DNA from: Roseovarius sp. MMSF_3281
GTDB lineage: Bacteria > Pseudomonadota > Alphaproteobacteria > Rhodobacterales > Rhodobacteraceae
Direction of reading: 5' to 3'
DNA length: 64,000 nucleotides
Assembly (NCBI RefSeq): GCF_030733685.1
Contig: NZ_JASHIM010000005.1
Span: 143,486 to 207,485 of the forward strand
Shown here one piece after another: positions 38,830 through 47,293 of this stretch (its first letter is position 1; the number at the start of each line of letters is the position of its first letter). A program made the position numbers and the translations under genes. The notes beneath the pieces are model-generated. The model ran no database searches. It was not told the DNA's origin and worked only from the letters and a program-made list of their open reading frames with translations.

Positions 38830-39308
38830 CCGAAACCCCCTATGACCGCCTGGAAGCGCTCGGCCTGACTCTGCCGCCGATCCGCGCCGCCGCCGGCGCC
38901 TATGTGCCCGCCCGCCGTGCCGGGGCGCTGTTGTTCCTGTCGGGCCGGGGCGGTAGCGGCCCCGATGGCACCGTCGCAACCGGGCAGGTAGGCAGCGACG
39001 CCGTTACGCCCGAAGAGGCGCATGAGCACGCCCGCTCTGCCGGGCTGCAGCTGCTTGCAGCCGCCCATGCAGAGCTCGGTGACCTTGGGCGGATCGAGGC
39101 GGTGGTCAAGTTGCTGGGCATGGTTAACGCCGTACCGGGCTTCAAGGGCCACCCGGGCGTTATTGACGGATGCTCGACGCTGTTTGCCGATGTGCTCGGT
39201 CCGGCGGGCGTTCATGCGCGCAGCGCCGTGGGCGTCGCCTCGCTCCCCCACGACATGTCGGTGGAGATCGAGGCGATCCTTCTCGTCTCGCCGCAGTCCA
39301 GCAAATAG
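38826..39308 (+). CDS. RidA/YjgF-family protein
   Basis: A 160-residue member of the longer RidA subfamily: FLSGRGGSGPDGTVATGQVG, the EHARSAGLQLLAAAHAELGD stretch, and VGVASLPHDMSVEIEAILLV. RidA proteins hydrolyse reactive enamine or imine intermediates made by PLP enzymes and amino-acid oxidases. The 4-nt ATGA overlap with the aminotransferase supports a direct partnership: it would release the keto acid and ammonia from imine by-products. Confidence 0.87.
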   Translation: MTETPYDRLEALGLTLPPIRAAAGAYVPARRAGALLFLSGRGGSGPDGTVATGQVGSDAVTPEEAHEHARSAGLQLLAAAHAELGDLGRIEAVVKLLGMVNAVPGFKGHPGVIDGCSTLFADVLGPAGVHARSAVGVASLPHDMSVEIEAILLVSPQSSK

Positions 39309-39335
39309 GCGCTTTCACCGATGGGTTTGAAAGGT

Positions 39336-39352
39336 TATCATATGACTGATCA
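39336..39352. promoter_or_regulatory. Candidate GntR operator in front of its own gene
   Basis: ATCA-TATGAC-TGAT (39337-39350) is an interrupted palindrome sharing ATGACTGAT with the kdgD/hyuA promoter at 33691. It lies 31-44 bp before the preferred GntR start. This favours 39381 over the in-frame ATG at 39342 as the true start, because otherwise the operator would be inside the coding region. Confidence 0.42.
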
Positions 39353-39380
39353 CTTGAACGTTTCGACGGGAGTAAGAGTC

Positions 39381-40085
39381 ATGCGGATGCTTGGAAAACG
39401 CGAGAGCCTGTCATCGCAGCTAGAAATGGAGCTGCGCCAGAAGATCGCCGACGGAGTCTACAAGCATGGTGACAAGATCCCCACCGAGGGCGCGCTCTGC
39501 GACGAATATGGCGTCAGCCGCACGGTGGTGCGCGAGGCGGTGTCTTCGCTGCGCGCCGACGGGCTTTTGCAGCCTCGGCAGGGTGTGGGGGTCTTCGTCA
39601 ACAAGACGGTGAAGCTCCAGCCTTTCTCGATCTCGACGATCCCCGATGCGCAGGTGGAGGAGATCGTTCAGATCCTCGAGCTGCGCCTGAGCACCGAGGT
39701 CGAATGCGCCGGCCTTGCCGCCCTTCGCCACACTGATGCACAGATGACTGAGATTCGCGACGCGTGGGAGCGCATTGAGGCGATAACCTCCGAAGGAAAC
39801 GCCAATTCTGGCGAGCTCGACTTCAACTTGCACCGGGCAATCGCGCGGGCCTCGAACAACCGATATTTCGACAAGTTCCTCGAGTTCCTGGGCCCGCAGA
39901 TCATCCCCCGCATCCGCGCGCGTACCGAGGGCGAGGACGAGATGCGCCCCAAGTGGCAGGCCGATCATCTGGAGGTCATCGAGGCGATCGCGCGCCGCGA
40001 CGCGGACGAAGCTCGCGACGCTATGCGTCGCCACCTGAGCGACAGCCTCGAACGTTACCGCAAAAGCAGTATAGCCAGAGACTAA
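39381..40085 (+). CDS. GntR-family (FadR subfamily) transcriptional regulator
   Basis: A 234-residue FadR-type regulator. The winged helix reads KIPTEGALCDEYGVSRTVVR, then EAVSSLRADGLLQPRQGVG; the all-helical FCD effector domain (residues about 90-225) includes LHRAIARASNNRYF and the metal-ligand type histidines in DHLEVIEAI and MRRHL. FadR-subfamily members usually repress sugar-acid or amino-acid catabolism and respond to a small carboxylate. I choose the ATG at 39381, preceded by GGGAG at 8 nt; ATGs at 39342 and 39321 are possible. It probably controls kdgD, hyuAB and the TRAP/ALDH operon. Confidence 0.88.
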   Translation: MRMLGKRESLSSQLEMELRQKIADGVYKHGDKIPTEGALCDEYGVSRTVVREAVSSLRADGLLQPRQGVGVFVNKTVKLQPFSISTIPDAQVEEIVQILELRLSTEVECAGLAALRHTDAQMTEIRDAWERIEAITSEGNANSGELDFNLHRAIARASNNRYFDKFLEFLGPQIIPRIRARTEGEDEMRPKWQADHLEVIEAIARRDADEARDAMRRHLSDSLERYRKSSIARD

Positions 40086-40149
40086 TTCTCCACACCGGTG
40101 ACGGCAACTGCCGCATCGGCAGATCGAAAGGCCTCGTCAGACTTGAGCT

Positions 40150-40170
40150 CATATGATGACATATGTCATA
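40150..40170. promoter_or_regulatory. Palindromic operator before the TRAP operon
   Basis: ATGACATATGTCAT (40156-40169) is a perfect 14-bp palindrome 69 bp before the DctP start, in the 152-bp gap after the GntR gene. Its ATGAC half-site recurs at the two other candidate sites of this cluster. It is a likely binding site of the GntR regulator. Confidence 0.55.
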
Positions 40171-40237
40171 CTTATTAATGACCAAGAGGCGACTCAATCG
40201 CCCTGATATCGCAACCCCAAGAACAACAGGGAAAACA

Positions 40238-41224
40238 ATGAAAACACTTCGCATTTCCGCCACCTTTGCCTCGGCTCTCTCGCTTCTGGCGGGCGCCGCC
40301 CAGGCCGAAACCGTCTGGACCATGGCCTCGGGCTATCCCGAGAGCAGCTTCCTGACTCAGAACATCCGCGCCTTCATCGAGGCCGTGGAGGAGCGCACCG
40401 AAGGCGAGCTCAAGATCGACCTGCGCTCGCATGATACGCTTATCAAGCTCGACAACATCAAGCGCGCGGTGCAGTCCGGCCAAGTGCAGATCGGCGAGAT
40501 CCGCATGGGCGTCTACGGCAACGAGCAGGAGATGTTTAATCTCGACAACATCCCCGGCGTGGTGCCGACCTTCGAGAAATCCTGGATGCTGATGGAAGAG
40601 CAGAAGCCGTTCTACGACGAATGGTTTGGCCGGGGCGGCATGGAGGTCCTGAGTTATATCGCCTGGCCTGGGCAGGGCTTCTACACCGAGGGCGAGATCT
40701 CGGGGCTTGCGGATCTCGAGGACCTCAAGCTGCGCATCTACTCGCGCCAGACCCAGGTCATGGGTGAGAAACTGGGCGCCGAAGCCATCATCCTGCCCTT
40801 CGCCGAAGTGCCGCAGGCCTTTGCCACCGGCATGATCGAAGCGCTGTGGACCAGTGCCCAGTCCGGCACCGACGTGCAGGCGTGGGATTACCTCGACACC
40901 TTCACCTACACCGGCACCATGCACAACAAGAACGCAGTGATCGTGAACCAGCGCGCGATGCGTGCGCTGCCCGAAGATATCCAGGCGATCGTCCGCGAGG
41001 AGGGCGAGAAGGCCACGGAGCGCGGCTGGGAGATCGCCCGTGCTGCGGGCGAGGAGCGTGAGCAGGTGCTGCGCGATCACGGCATGACCGTGACACAGGC
41101 ACCGCAGGAGGTGCTCGACAGGATCGACCAGATCGGCAAGGAGATGGTGGCTGACTGGCTCGAGGTTGCGTCCGAAGAGGAAGCGGCGGTCTACGAGGCC
41201 TACCAGGCCCGCATCACCGACTGA
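40238..41224 (+). CDS. TRAP transporter substrate-binding protein (DctP family)
   Basis: A 328-residue periplasmic binding protein with a Sec signal peptide (1-24, cleavage after GAAQA). The mature start ETVWTMASGYPESS and the LKIDLRSHDTLIKLDNIKRA stretch fit the DctP fold; the GLADLEDLKLRIYSRQTQVM region with its substrate-clamping arginine is typical. It captures a carboxylated substrate for the two membrane subunits that follow. The ATG at 40238 lies just before the signal peptide. A sugar-acid or lactam acid is likely from context. Confidence 0.88.
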   Translation: MKTLRISATFASALSLLAGAAQAETVWTMASGYPESSFLTQNIRAFIEAVEERTEGELKIDLRSHDTLIKLDNIKRAVQSGQVQIGEIRMGVYGNEQEMFNLDNIPGVVPTFEKSWMLMEEQKPFYDEWFGRGGMEVLSYIAWPGQGFYTEGEISGLADLEDLKLRIYSRQTQVMGEKLGAEAIILPFAEVPQAFATGMIEALWTSAQSGTDVQAWDYLDTFTYTGTMHNKNAVIVNQRAMRALPEDIQAIVREEGEKATERGWEIARAAGEEREQVLRDHGMTVTQAPQEVLDRIDQIGKEMVADWLEVASEEEAAVYEAYQARITD

Positions 41225-41249
41225 CATTCCCAGCCACAGGAGGTTCGCC

Positions 41250-41768
41250 ATGGCACGATCTGTGCTGACGCGGCTCTACGATCTGGCGGGATATCTCGCC
41301 GGAATCTGTCTGGTGGGCATCTGCGTGACGATCGTCACGCAGATCATCGCCCGCCTGATGGGCAAGACCGTCGATTCCACGGAATCGGCGGGGCTGCTTC
41401 TGGCAGCTACCATGTTCTTCGGACTGGCGCATACCTTCCGCCACGGCAGTCACGTGCGCATCACCTTGGCGCTCGACGCACTGCCGCTGCGGTTGCGGCG
41501 CGGGGCCGAGATATTCAACTGCTTCGTGGCCGGGGCAGCGATCTGCTTCCTGGCCTGGCATCTCGCAAGTCTCGCGCTGCAATCGTGGCAGTATGGCGAC
41601 GTGAGCCCGGGCCTACTTGCGATCCCGTTCTGGATTCCGCAGAGCGCCGCCGCCGCCGGGGTGATCCTGTTTGCCGTCGCCATCCTCGACGAGCTGGTGT
41701 GGATCATCGCGGGCCGTCCGCCGCGCTACGACGTGGCGCCCAATTCCGACAACACGCATTACGAATGA
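41250..41768 (+). CDS. TRAP transporter small permease (DctQ family)
   Basis: A 172-residue membrane protein with four hydrophobic helices (about 10-32, 48-64, 88-108, 128-152), the DctQ topology. TMFFGLAHTFRHGSHVRITL matches the conserved loop after helix 2. It starts at 41250 behind AGGAGG. It couples the binding protein to the large permease. It lies 25 nt after dctP and 7 nt before dctM. Confidence 0.88.
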   Translation: MARSVLTRLYDLAGYLAGICLVGICVTIVTQIIARLMGKTVDSTESAGLLLAATMFFGLAHTFRHGSHVRITLALDALPLRLRRGAEIFNCFVAGAAICFLAWHLASLALQSWQYGDVSPGLLAIPFWIPQSAAAAGVILFAVAILDELVWIIAGRPPRYDVAPNSDNTHYE

Positions 41769-41775
41769 GGTTCCC

Positions 41776-43077
41776 ATGGACATGATCCTTGTCGCTTCGC
41801 TGGTTCTCGTGGCGCTCATCGTGCTGCTGCTGGGGGCCGGGCTCTGGGTGTCGGTCAGCCTGCTGGCGGTCGGCATGGCCATGATGCAGCTTTTCACATC
41901 GGCGCCCATGGGGTCGCTGATCGCCTCGACCCTGTGGGACAGCAGTTGGAGTTGGGCACTGACCTCGTTGCCGCTGTTCATCTGGATGGGCGAGATCCTG
42001 TTCCGCTCCAATCTGTCGTCGAGCATGTTCAACGGTCTGTCGTCCTGGGTCGGTCGGATGCCGGGCGGGCTGTTGCATGTCAACATCCTTGGCTGCGGCG
42101 TGATGGCCGCCATCACAGGCTCGTCGGCGGTGACCTGCGCCACCATCGGCCGCATGAGCGTACCCGAGCTCAACGGGCGCGGCTACCCTAAGGCACTGAC
42201 CATCGGCACGCTGGCGGGGTCGGGCACGCTCGGCCTGCTGATCCCGCCGTCGATCATCATGATCGTCTACGGGGTCACCGCCGAGCAATCCATTGCCCAT
42301 CTGTTCATCGCCGGCGTGGTTCCGGGGCTGCTGCTGATCGTGCTCTTCATGGCCTATACCGGCATTTCGAGTGTCCTGCGCGGAGACGAGATGCCCGGTC
42401 GCGAGGCGGTGATAGACCTCGGCCAGCGGATTCGTGCGCTGCGCAGCCTGCTGCCTGCGGTGGCGCTGATCGTCTTCGTGATCGGGTCAATCTACGGCGG
42501 CCTAGCCACCCCCACCGAGGCTGCAGCCATCGGCGTGCTGGGCGCGCTGGCGCTGTCGGCGCTTGGCGGATCGCTCAGCCGGGCAAGCTTTGTCGACGGG
42601 GTCATGAGCGCGGTGCGCACCTCGTGCATGATCTCGTTCATCATCGCCACCGCCGCCTGCCTGTCGATCGCCGTGGCCTTCGTCGATCTGCCGCGCCAGC
42701 TGGCGGGCTGGGTCGCGGGGATGGAGTTGTCGCCCTACCTGCTGCTCGCGGTGCTGGGCGTGCTGATTCTGGCGATGGGCTGCTTTCTCGAGGGGATCTC
42801 GATCATCGTGCTCACCTCGTCGGTCATGTTGCCCATGGTCGAGGCAGCGGGCATCGACCTCGTGTGGTTCGGCATCTTCCTCGTAATCCTCATCGAGGCG
42901 GCGCAGATCACCCCGCCAGTCGGCTTCAACCTCTTCGTGCTGCAGGGCATCACCGGTGAGAGCATCTTGACCATCGCCCGCGCCGCCCTGCCGTTCTTTC
43001 TGCTGCTGGTGCTTCTCTTGGTGCTCATAACGGTGTTCCCGTGGCTGGCCACCGGGCTGCCGCAGCTGATGAGCTAG
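41776..43077 (+). CDS. TRAP transporter large permease (DctM family)
   Basis: A 433-residue membrane protein with about 11-12 hydrophobic segments. Family signatures include the GSSAVTCATIGRMSVPEL loop, LIPPSIIMIVYGVTAEQS, GLATPTEAAAIGVLGAL, and the C-terminal EAAQITPPVGFNLFVLQGIT. It is the sodium-coupled translocation subunit. The ATG at 41776 follows GAGG. The downstream ALDH gene is 60 nt away and probably co-transcribed. Confidence 0.9.
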   Translation: MDMILVASLVLVALIVLLLGAGLWVSVSLLAVGMAMMQLFTSAPMGSLIASTLWDSSWSWALTSLPLFIWMGEILFRSNLSSSMFNGLSSWVGRMPGGLLHVNILGCGVMAAITGSSAVTCATIGRMSVPELNGRGYPKALTIGTLAGSGTLGLLIPPSIIMIVYGVTAEQSIAHLFIAGVVPGLLLIVLFMAYTGISSVLRGDEMPGREAVIDLGQRIRALRSLLPAVALIVFVIGSIYGGLATPTEAAAIGVLGALALSALGGSLSRASFVDGVMSAVRTSCMISFIIATAACLSIAVAFVDLPRQLAGWVAGMELSPYLLLAVLGVLILAMGCFLEGISIIVLTSSVMLPMVEAAGIDLVWFGIFLVILIEAAQITPPVGFNLFVLQGITGESILTIARAALPFFLLLVLLLVLITVFPWLATGLPQLMS

Positions 43078-43091
43078 GCGCACAACCCCCT

Positions 43092-43116
43092 CGGGAGGGC
43101 CGGCGCGGCTCTCCCG
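43092..43116 (+). terminator. Intercistronic hairpin between dctM and the aldehyde dehydrogenase gene
   Basis: CGGGAG (43092-43097) pairs with CTCCCG (43111-43116), with an inner GCC/GGC pairing, 14 nt past the dctM stop. No U-run follows. It may stabilise the transcript or reduce read-through into the next gene. Confidence 0.45.
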
Positions 43117-43137
43117 GACAAACTAAAGGAGACTTTC

Positions 43138-44667
43138 ATGGACGGCGCAGACGCCCCCTTCACCCCACATGGCAAACACCTGATCGCAGGCCGCTGGACC
43201 GACTCGGACAGCACCTTCGCCTCGGATCCGGCGCATGGCCCCTCGCATGACTTCTGTGTCGGCACCCCGGCGCTGGTCGACGAGGCCTGCACCGCCGCCG
43301 AGGCGGCCTTCCCTGCCTATGCCAGCATGAGCGCGGACCGCCGCGCCGATTTCCTCGACCGGATCGCCGACGAGATCGAGGCACGCGCCACGGCCATTAC
43401 CTTCATCGGCACGCAGGAAACCGGCCTTCCCGAGGCGCGGCTTCAGGGTGAGCGAGGGCGGACCGCCGGCCAGTTGCGCCTGTTTGCCGGGCATATTCGC
43501 GAAGGCAGCCATCTCGACCGGCGCCATGACGCGGCGTTGCCGGACCGCGCGCCGCTGCCCCGGCCCGACCTGCGCCTGATCCAGCGCCCCATCGGGCCGG
43601 TCGCTGTCTTCGGTGCCTCGAACTTTCCGCTTGCCTTCTCCACCGCCGGGGGCGACACCGCCGCGGCGCTGGCAGCGGGCTGCCCGGTGGTGGTGAAAGG
43701 CCACGGCGCCCACCCCGGCACAGGCGAGATCGTCGCCGAGGCGATCCTTGCCGCCATCCGCGCCTGCGACATGCCCGAGGGTGTGTTTTCGCTGGTGCAG
43801 GGGGGCAACCGCGAGGTCGGGCAGGCGCTGGTCCAGCATCCGCTGATCACGGCAGTGGGCTTCACCGGATCGCTCGGCGGTGGGCGCGCGCTCTTCGATC
43901 TTTGCGCCGCACGGCCCGAGCCGATCCCTTTCTTCGGCGAGCTTGGCTCGGTCAACCCCATGTTTCTCCTGCCCGAGGCGCTTGGCGCGCGAGCCGGATC
44001 GCTGGGCGAGGGATGGGCCGCGTCGCTGGCCATGGGCGCCGGTCAGTTCTGCACCAATCCCGGCATCGCTGTGGTGATCCGCAGCCCCGAGGCCGATGCT
44101 TTCATGGAAGCCGCCGGCACGGCGCTTGGCCAGACCGACCCGCAAGTCATGCTGACCTCTGGCATTGCCGAGGCCTATGCCTGCGGCGCTGCAGACTACG
44201 CCCGTCAGCCGGGGGTGCGCAACCTCGTCAGTTCCGAGCCTGGCCGGCGCGAGGCGCAGCCGTTCCTCTTTGCGGTTGATGCGGCCGACTGGCTTGGTAA
44301 TCCGGTGCTTGGCGAAGAGGTCTTCGGGCCGCTGGGCCTGATCATTGTGGTGGAGGACGCCGTGCAGATGCTGGCCGTGGCGCAGGCCTTCCGCGGTCAG
44401 CTGACCGCGACGCTGCACATGGATGACGGCGACGCGGACCTTGCGGCGCGGCTTCTGCCGGTGCTCGAACGCAAGGCCGGGCGCATCCTCGCCAACGGTT
44501 TCCCAACCGGGGTCGAGGTCTGCGATGCCATGGTCCACGGTGGACCTTATCCGGCCTCTACCAACTTCGGCGCGACCTCGGTCGGCACCTTGTCGATCCG
44601 CCGCTTCCTGCGACCGGTGTGCTACCAGAACCTGCCAACGGCGATCCTGCCGGACGAGGCACGTTGA
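43138..44667 (+). CDS. 2-oxoglutarate semialdehyde (2,5-dioxovalerate) dehydrogenase
   Basis: A 509-residue ALDH of the ketoglutarate-semialdehyde branch. It lacks the usual PWNFP and instead has GPVAVFGASNFPLAFSTAGG, typical of this clade. It also has VGFTGSLGGGRALFDLC, the catalytic glutamate region FFGELGSVNPMFLLP, the cysteine in GAGQFCTNPGI and GNPVLGEEVFGPLGL. It oxidises the KdgD product to 2-oxoglutarate with NAD(P). It shares the strand with the TRAP genes and is followed by a good intrinsic terminator. Confidence 0.89.
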   Translation: MDGADAPFTPHGKHLIAGRWTDSDSTFASDPAHGPSHDFCVGTPALVDEACTAAEAAFPAYASMSADRRADFLDRIADEIEARATAITFIGTQETGLPEARLQGERGRTAGQLRLFAGHIREGSHLDRRHDAALPDRAPLPRPDLRLIQRPIGPVAVFGASNFPLAFSTAGGDTAAALAAGCPVVVKGHGAHPGTGEIVAEAILAAIRACDMPEGVFSLVQGGNREVGQALVQHPLITAVGFTGSLGGGRALFDLCAARPEPIPFFGELGSVNPMFLLPEALGARAGSLGEGWAASLAMGAGQFCTNPGIAVVIRSPEADAFMEAAGTALGQTDPQVMLTSGIAEAYACGAADYARQPGVRNLVSSEPGRREAQPFLFAVDAADWLGNPVLGEEVFGPLGLIIVVEDAVQMLAVAQAFRGQLTATLHMDDGDADLAARLLPVLERKAGRILANGFPTGVEVCDAMVHGGPYPASTNFGATSVGTLSIRRFLRPVCYQNLPTAILPDEAR

Positions 44668-44674
44668 TTCCTCC

Positions 44675-44708
44675 GGGCGTCCCGAGTACGGGGCGCCCTG
44701 TCTTTTCT
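44675..44708 (+). terminator. Rho-independent terminator of the TRAP/ALDH operon
   Basis: A GC-rich stem, GGGCG-t-CCCG with loop AGTA and return arm CGGG-g-CGCCC, ends at 44698 and is followed by TGTCTTTTCT. It starts 8 nt after the aldehyde dehydrogenase stop. Stem plus T-rich tail makes this the clearest intrinsic terminator in the window. Confidence 0.75.
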
Positions 44709-44849
44709 GGAGTCGATCCGTCGGGTACGCCTCTTGTCCATGCCCTGACGCAGATGACGTTTCGTGCTCTATCCGTGTTTACAGGTGGCGACGCGAAACA
44801 GGGGCTGGAAGCTCAATTCATGGCAATCCTCAAGTGTGCCACGTATGTA

Positions 44850-45215
44850 TTACCAGAGGCGCTCAGGCAGAGGTGAGTCGCCGCGCGATAGTTGCTGGGA
44901 GGCCGCCGCAATGGCAAGGGGGATAGCTCTTGCTCCGGGAACAGTTATGGCCAGACCGCGACACCGGTGAGTTTCGGCCGCGTCGTGGACCTTACGCGCC
45001 GCTTGGCCCCTGACTTTCCGGCCTATTTTGGCACCCCTGCATTTTCGGCCAAACTTGCGAACCCAGCGATGGATCGTGGAGGCATTGACCGACACTCCGC
45101 GCGCTGCCAGCATGTCGCGCACATCCCTGTACGACAGCAGGTAGCGACAGTGCCACCGCACCGCCGTCAGGATGATCTCACGAGGAAACCGAGGTCGTTT
45201 GAACGGCTTCTCTCG
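44850..45215 (-). pseudogene. IS6-family transposase N-terminal remnant
   Basis: On the reverse strand, KPFKRPRFPREIILTAVRWH, then CRYLLSYRDVRDMLAARGVS and ASTIHRWVRKFGRK match the N-terminal helix-turn-helix region of an IS6-type transposase. An in-frame TAG lies just before KPFKR. After about 45042 the frame stays open to 44850 but no DDE catalytic segment (WHxDEV, D, E) appears. It is a third, differently truncated IS6-type remnant in this window. Confidence 0.65.
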
Positions 45216-45307
45216 CTACGCCATCGGTGCCACCATCATCGAAAAAAGGTCAAGCTACTGCTTTCATAAGTTAATGTAATGGACCCAAGCATTCTGTTTT
45301 AACTTGT

Positions 45308-45323
45308 GACGGCAAATGCCGTC
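45308..45323. terminator. Short hairpin downstream of the LuxR gene
   Basis: GACGGC-AAAT-GCCGTC is a perfect 6-bp stem (7 with a tighter loop) lying about 110 bp past the regulator's stop on its strand. No long T-run follows on either strand. It is at best a weak terminator. The rest of 45216-45432 shows nothing I can assign. Confidence 0.3.
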
Positions 45324-45432
45324 CAAACCAGTAAAGCCTGAAGGGGGGCGATACGGGCTTGGCCGGGTAGCAGTATTCACTGCATAGCCCGAAGGTCGGC
45401 CCTGTTCGCCAAAGTGGATGGGGCCGGAACGA

Positions 45433-46011
45433 TCATACAGCGACCATGATTTCCGAAACCAGTTCAGCCGTGTTGTGGACGTGGAATTTTTTCATCAGTT
45501 TTGCCCGGTGAACCTCGACCGTGCGGTGGGAAATGCCAAGTTTTGTCCCGATTTCGCGTGATGTGTGCCCGTTCACGATGAGGTTCGCCACCTCGCGTTC
45601 ACGTGGTGTCAGGCTGACCGAGCGATATTGTCTTGGTCCAGTGCGCTCGAAACTCCAGATCATCAGGCGGAAAGGATCGTCCGGGGTTAGCGTGACACCA
45701 CGCGCACGGGCCAGGAAAATCTCTTTGGCACTGGTTTGCATGAAACGCTCGTCTTCGTAATACGTGTCCTGACTGTTTAGCAGGTGATATTCGCATTTGT
45801 CGCCTATCTGGGTAAAATCGGCTTGTGACGGATACAGCCGTTTGACCGAACGCCCCTCTAGTTCGTCGCGCCGAAATTCGAACAAATGCGTCAACGCCTT
45901 GTTGGTGGCCACGATCTGCCGGTACCGGGTCAGGGCCTGCGCGACAGGTGATTCCTGAAAGGCGAGTTCGGCGGCCTTGGCGGCAGTCGATGTATCCAGA
46001 AGATTTGACAT
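45433..46011 (-). CDS. PAS domain plus LuxR-type HTH transcriptional regulator
   Basis: A 192-residue two-domain regulator. Residues about 15-115 look like a PAS sensor (VAQALTRYRQIVATNKALTH, then FEFRRDELEGRSVKRLYP). Residues about 130-190 are a GerE/LuxR helix-turn-helix: LTPREREVANLIVNGHTSRE, then IGTKLGISHRTVEVHRAKLM. There is no receiver domain, so ligand sensing through PAS rather than phosphorylation is likely. I start at the ATG at 46011, which gives a compact protein. It is divergent from the thiolase operon at 46118, and TACGTA repeats lie in the shared promoter. Confidence 0.87.
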   Translation of the reverse strand: MSNLLDTSTAAKAAELAFQESPVAQALTRYRQIVATNKALTHLFEFRRDELEGRSVKRLYPSQADFTQIGDKCEYHLLNSQDTYYEDERFMQTSAKEIFLARARGVTLTPDDPFRLMIWSFERTGPRQYRSVSLTPREREVANLIVNGHTSREIGTKLGISHRTVEVHRAKLMKKFHVHNTAELVSEIMVAV

Positions 46012-46117
46012 ATCACGTAATCCACTACGTAGCTTTACATAGCAATATACGTAGTTCCACCAATTTCGAAAGTGCCGTTTCGCTGCGATCCTTATCCTCA
46101 GATCGGAGGAGGACAGC
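46012..46117. promoter_or_regulatory. Divergent promoter with TACGTA repeats
   Basis: In the 106-bp gap, CTACGTAG (46025-46032) and TACGTAG (46048-46054) place two TACGTA cores 22 bp apart, about two helical turns. A related CACGTA lies at 46014-46019. LuxR/FixJ-type regulators often bind short palindromes of this kind. The pattern suggests binding by the adjacent PAS-LuxR protein. Confidence 0.5.
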
Positions 46118-47290
46118 ATGACACAGGCGATCTGTATCGTCGGCAGTGGCCACACAAAGTTTGGCCGTCTGGAAGGCAATCTTGAACAGTTGATCGTGAA
46201 TGCTACCCGCGAAGCCGTGGAAGAGGCCGGGGTAAACCCTGCCGAAATCGACGCGATTTTTCTGGGTCATTTCAATTCAGGTATGGTGAGTGACGGTTTC
46301 GCGTCGTCCCTGATCCATCAGGCCTATCCCGAAATGCGCTTTACCCCTGCGATGCGCGCGGAAAATGCCTGTGCCTCGGGGTCGGCGGCCCTTCATGCGG
46401 CGATGAACAGCATACAAGCGGGAAAGTCGAAAACCGTTCTGGTGGTCGGCGCGGAGAAGATGACGCATCTGTCCACCGCGGATGTTACAACAGCACTGGC
46501 CGGTGCAGGCTATCAGAACGATCCTGAAGAAGCGAAACTGAGCTTTCCACAGGTGTTTGCCGTGGCCGCACGGGCGTACCAGGATCGTTTCGACGACCCG
46601 CTGGAGGCCATGGCGCGCATTGCCGAGAAGAACCATGCCAATGCGATGCTCAACCCGCTGGCACAGATGCACAAGCCTTTCACCTTCGAGCAGTGCAATG
46701 AAGTATCCGAACGTAACCCGGCAATCGCACCGCCACTACGTCTGACGGATTGTTCGCTGGTCACGGATGGCGCGGCAGCCGTTGTGCTTACGACGGCCGA
46801 AAATGCACATGATTTCGACAAGGCTGCCCGGTTCCGCGCTGCAGTACAGGTCAGTGATCTTATCCCGATGTCAGCACGGGATTTCCTGATGTTCGAGGGG
46901 CCCGAGAAAGCCTTTGGTATGGCATTCGAAGAGGCGGGCATCGCCCTTGGCGACATTGATTTTGCCGAGGTGCACGATTGTTTCACCATTGCCGAGTTGC
47001 TGACCTACGAGGCGATGGGGCTTGCCAAAAAGGGCGAAGGCGCCCGCGCTATCGACGATGGGCTGGTCCTGCGCGATGGCACGTTGCCGGTGAACCTGTC
47101 GGGCGGATTGAAGGCCAAGGGACATCCGGTAGGGGCAACGGGCGTGTCGATGCATGCGCTGGCCTATCGCCAACTGACCGGGCAGGCCGGTGAAATGCAG
47201 AAAGACGGTGCACAACTAGGACTGGTGTTCAACATGGGCGGTTCTGCTGTTGCCAACTACGTCTCGATTCTGGAAACGCACAGGACCTGA
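46118..47290 (+). CDS. SCP2-type thiolase (acetyl-CoA acyltransferase family)
   Basis: A 390-residue thiolase. The nucleophilic Cys85 is in RAENACASGSAALHAAM. The second catalytic site is EVHDCFTIAELLTYEAMG, the HDCF form diagnostic of SCP2-type thiolases, and GGLKAKGHPVGATGVS holds the C-terminal histidine. It would cleave a 3-oxoacyl-CoA, including branched or ring-derived ones, or act in reverse. A strong GGAGGAG site precedes the ATG. It forms an operon with the acyl-CoA synthetase 3 nt downstream. Confidence 0.88.
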   Translation: MTQAICIVGSGHTKFGRLEGNLEQLIVNATREAVEEAGVNPAEIDAIFLGHFNSGMVSDGFASSLIHQAYPEMRFTPAMRAENACASGSAALHAAMNSIQAGKSKTVLVVGAEKMTHLSTADVTTALAGAGYQNDPEEAKLSFPQVFAVAARAYQDRFDDPLEAMARIAEKNHANAMLNPLAQMHKPFTFEQCNEVSERNPAIAPPLRLTDCSLVTDGAAAVVLTTAENAHDFDKAARFRAAVQVSDLIPMSARDFLMFEGPEKAFGMAFEEAGIALGDIDFAEVHDCFTIAELLTYEAMGLAKKGEGARAIDDGLVLRDGTLPVNLSGGLKAKGHPVGATGVSMHALAYRQLTGQAGEMQKDGAQLGLVFNMGGSAVANYVSILETHRT

Positions 47291-47293
47291 ACG

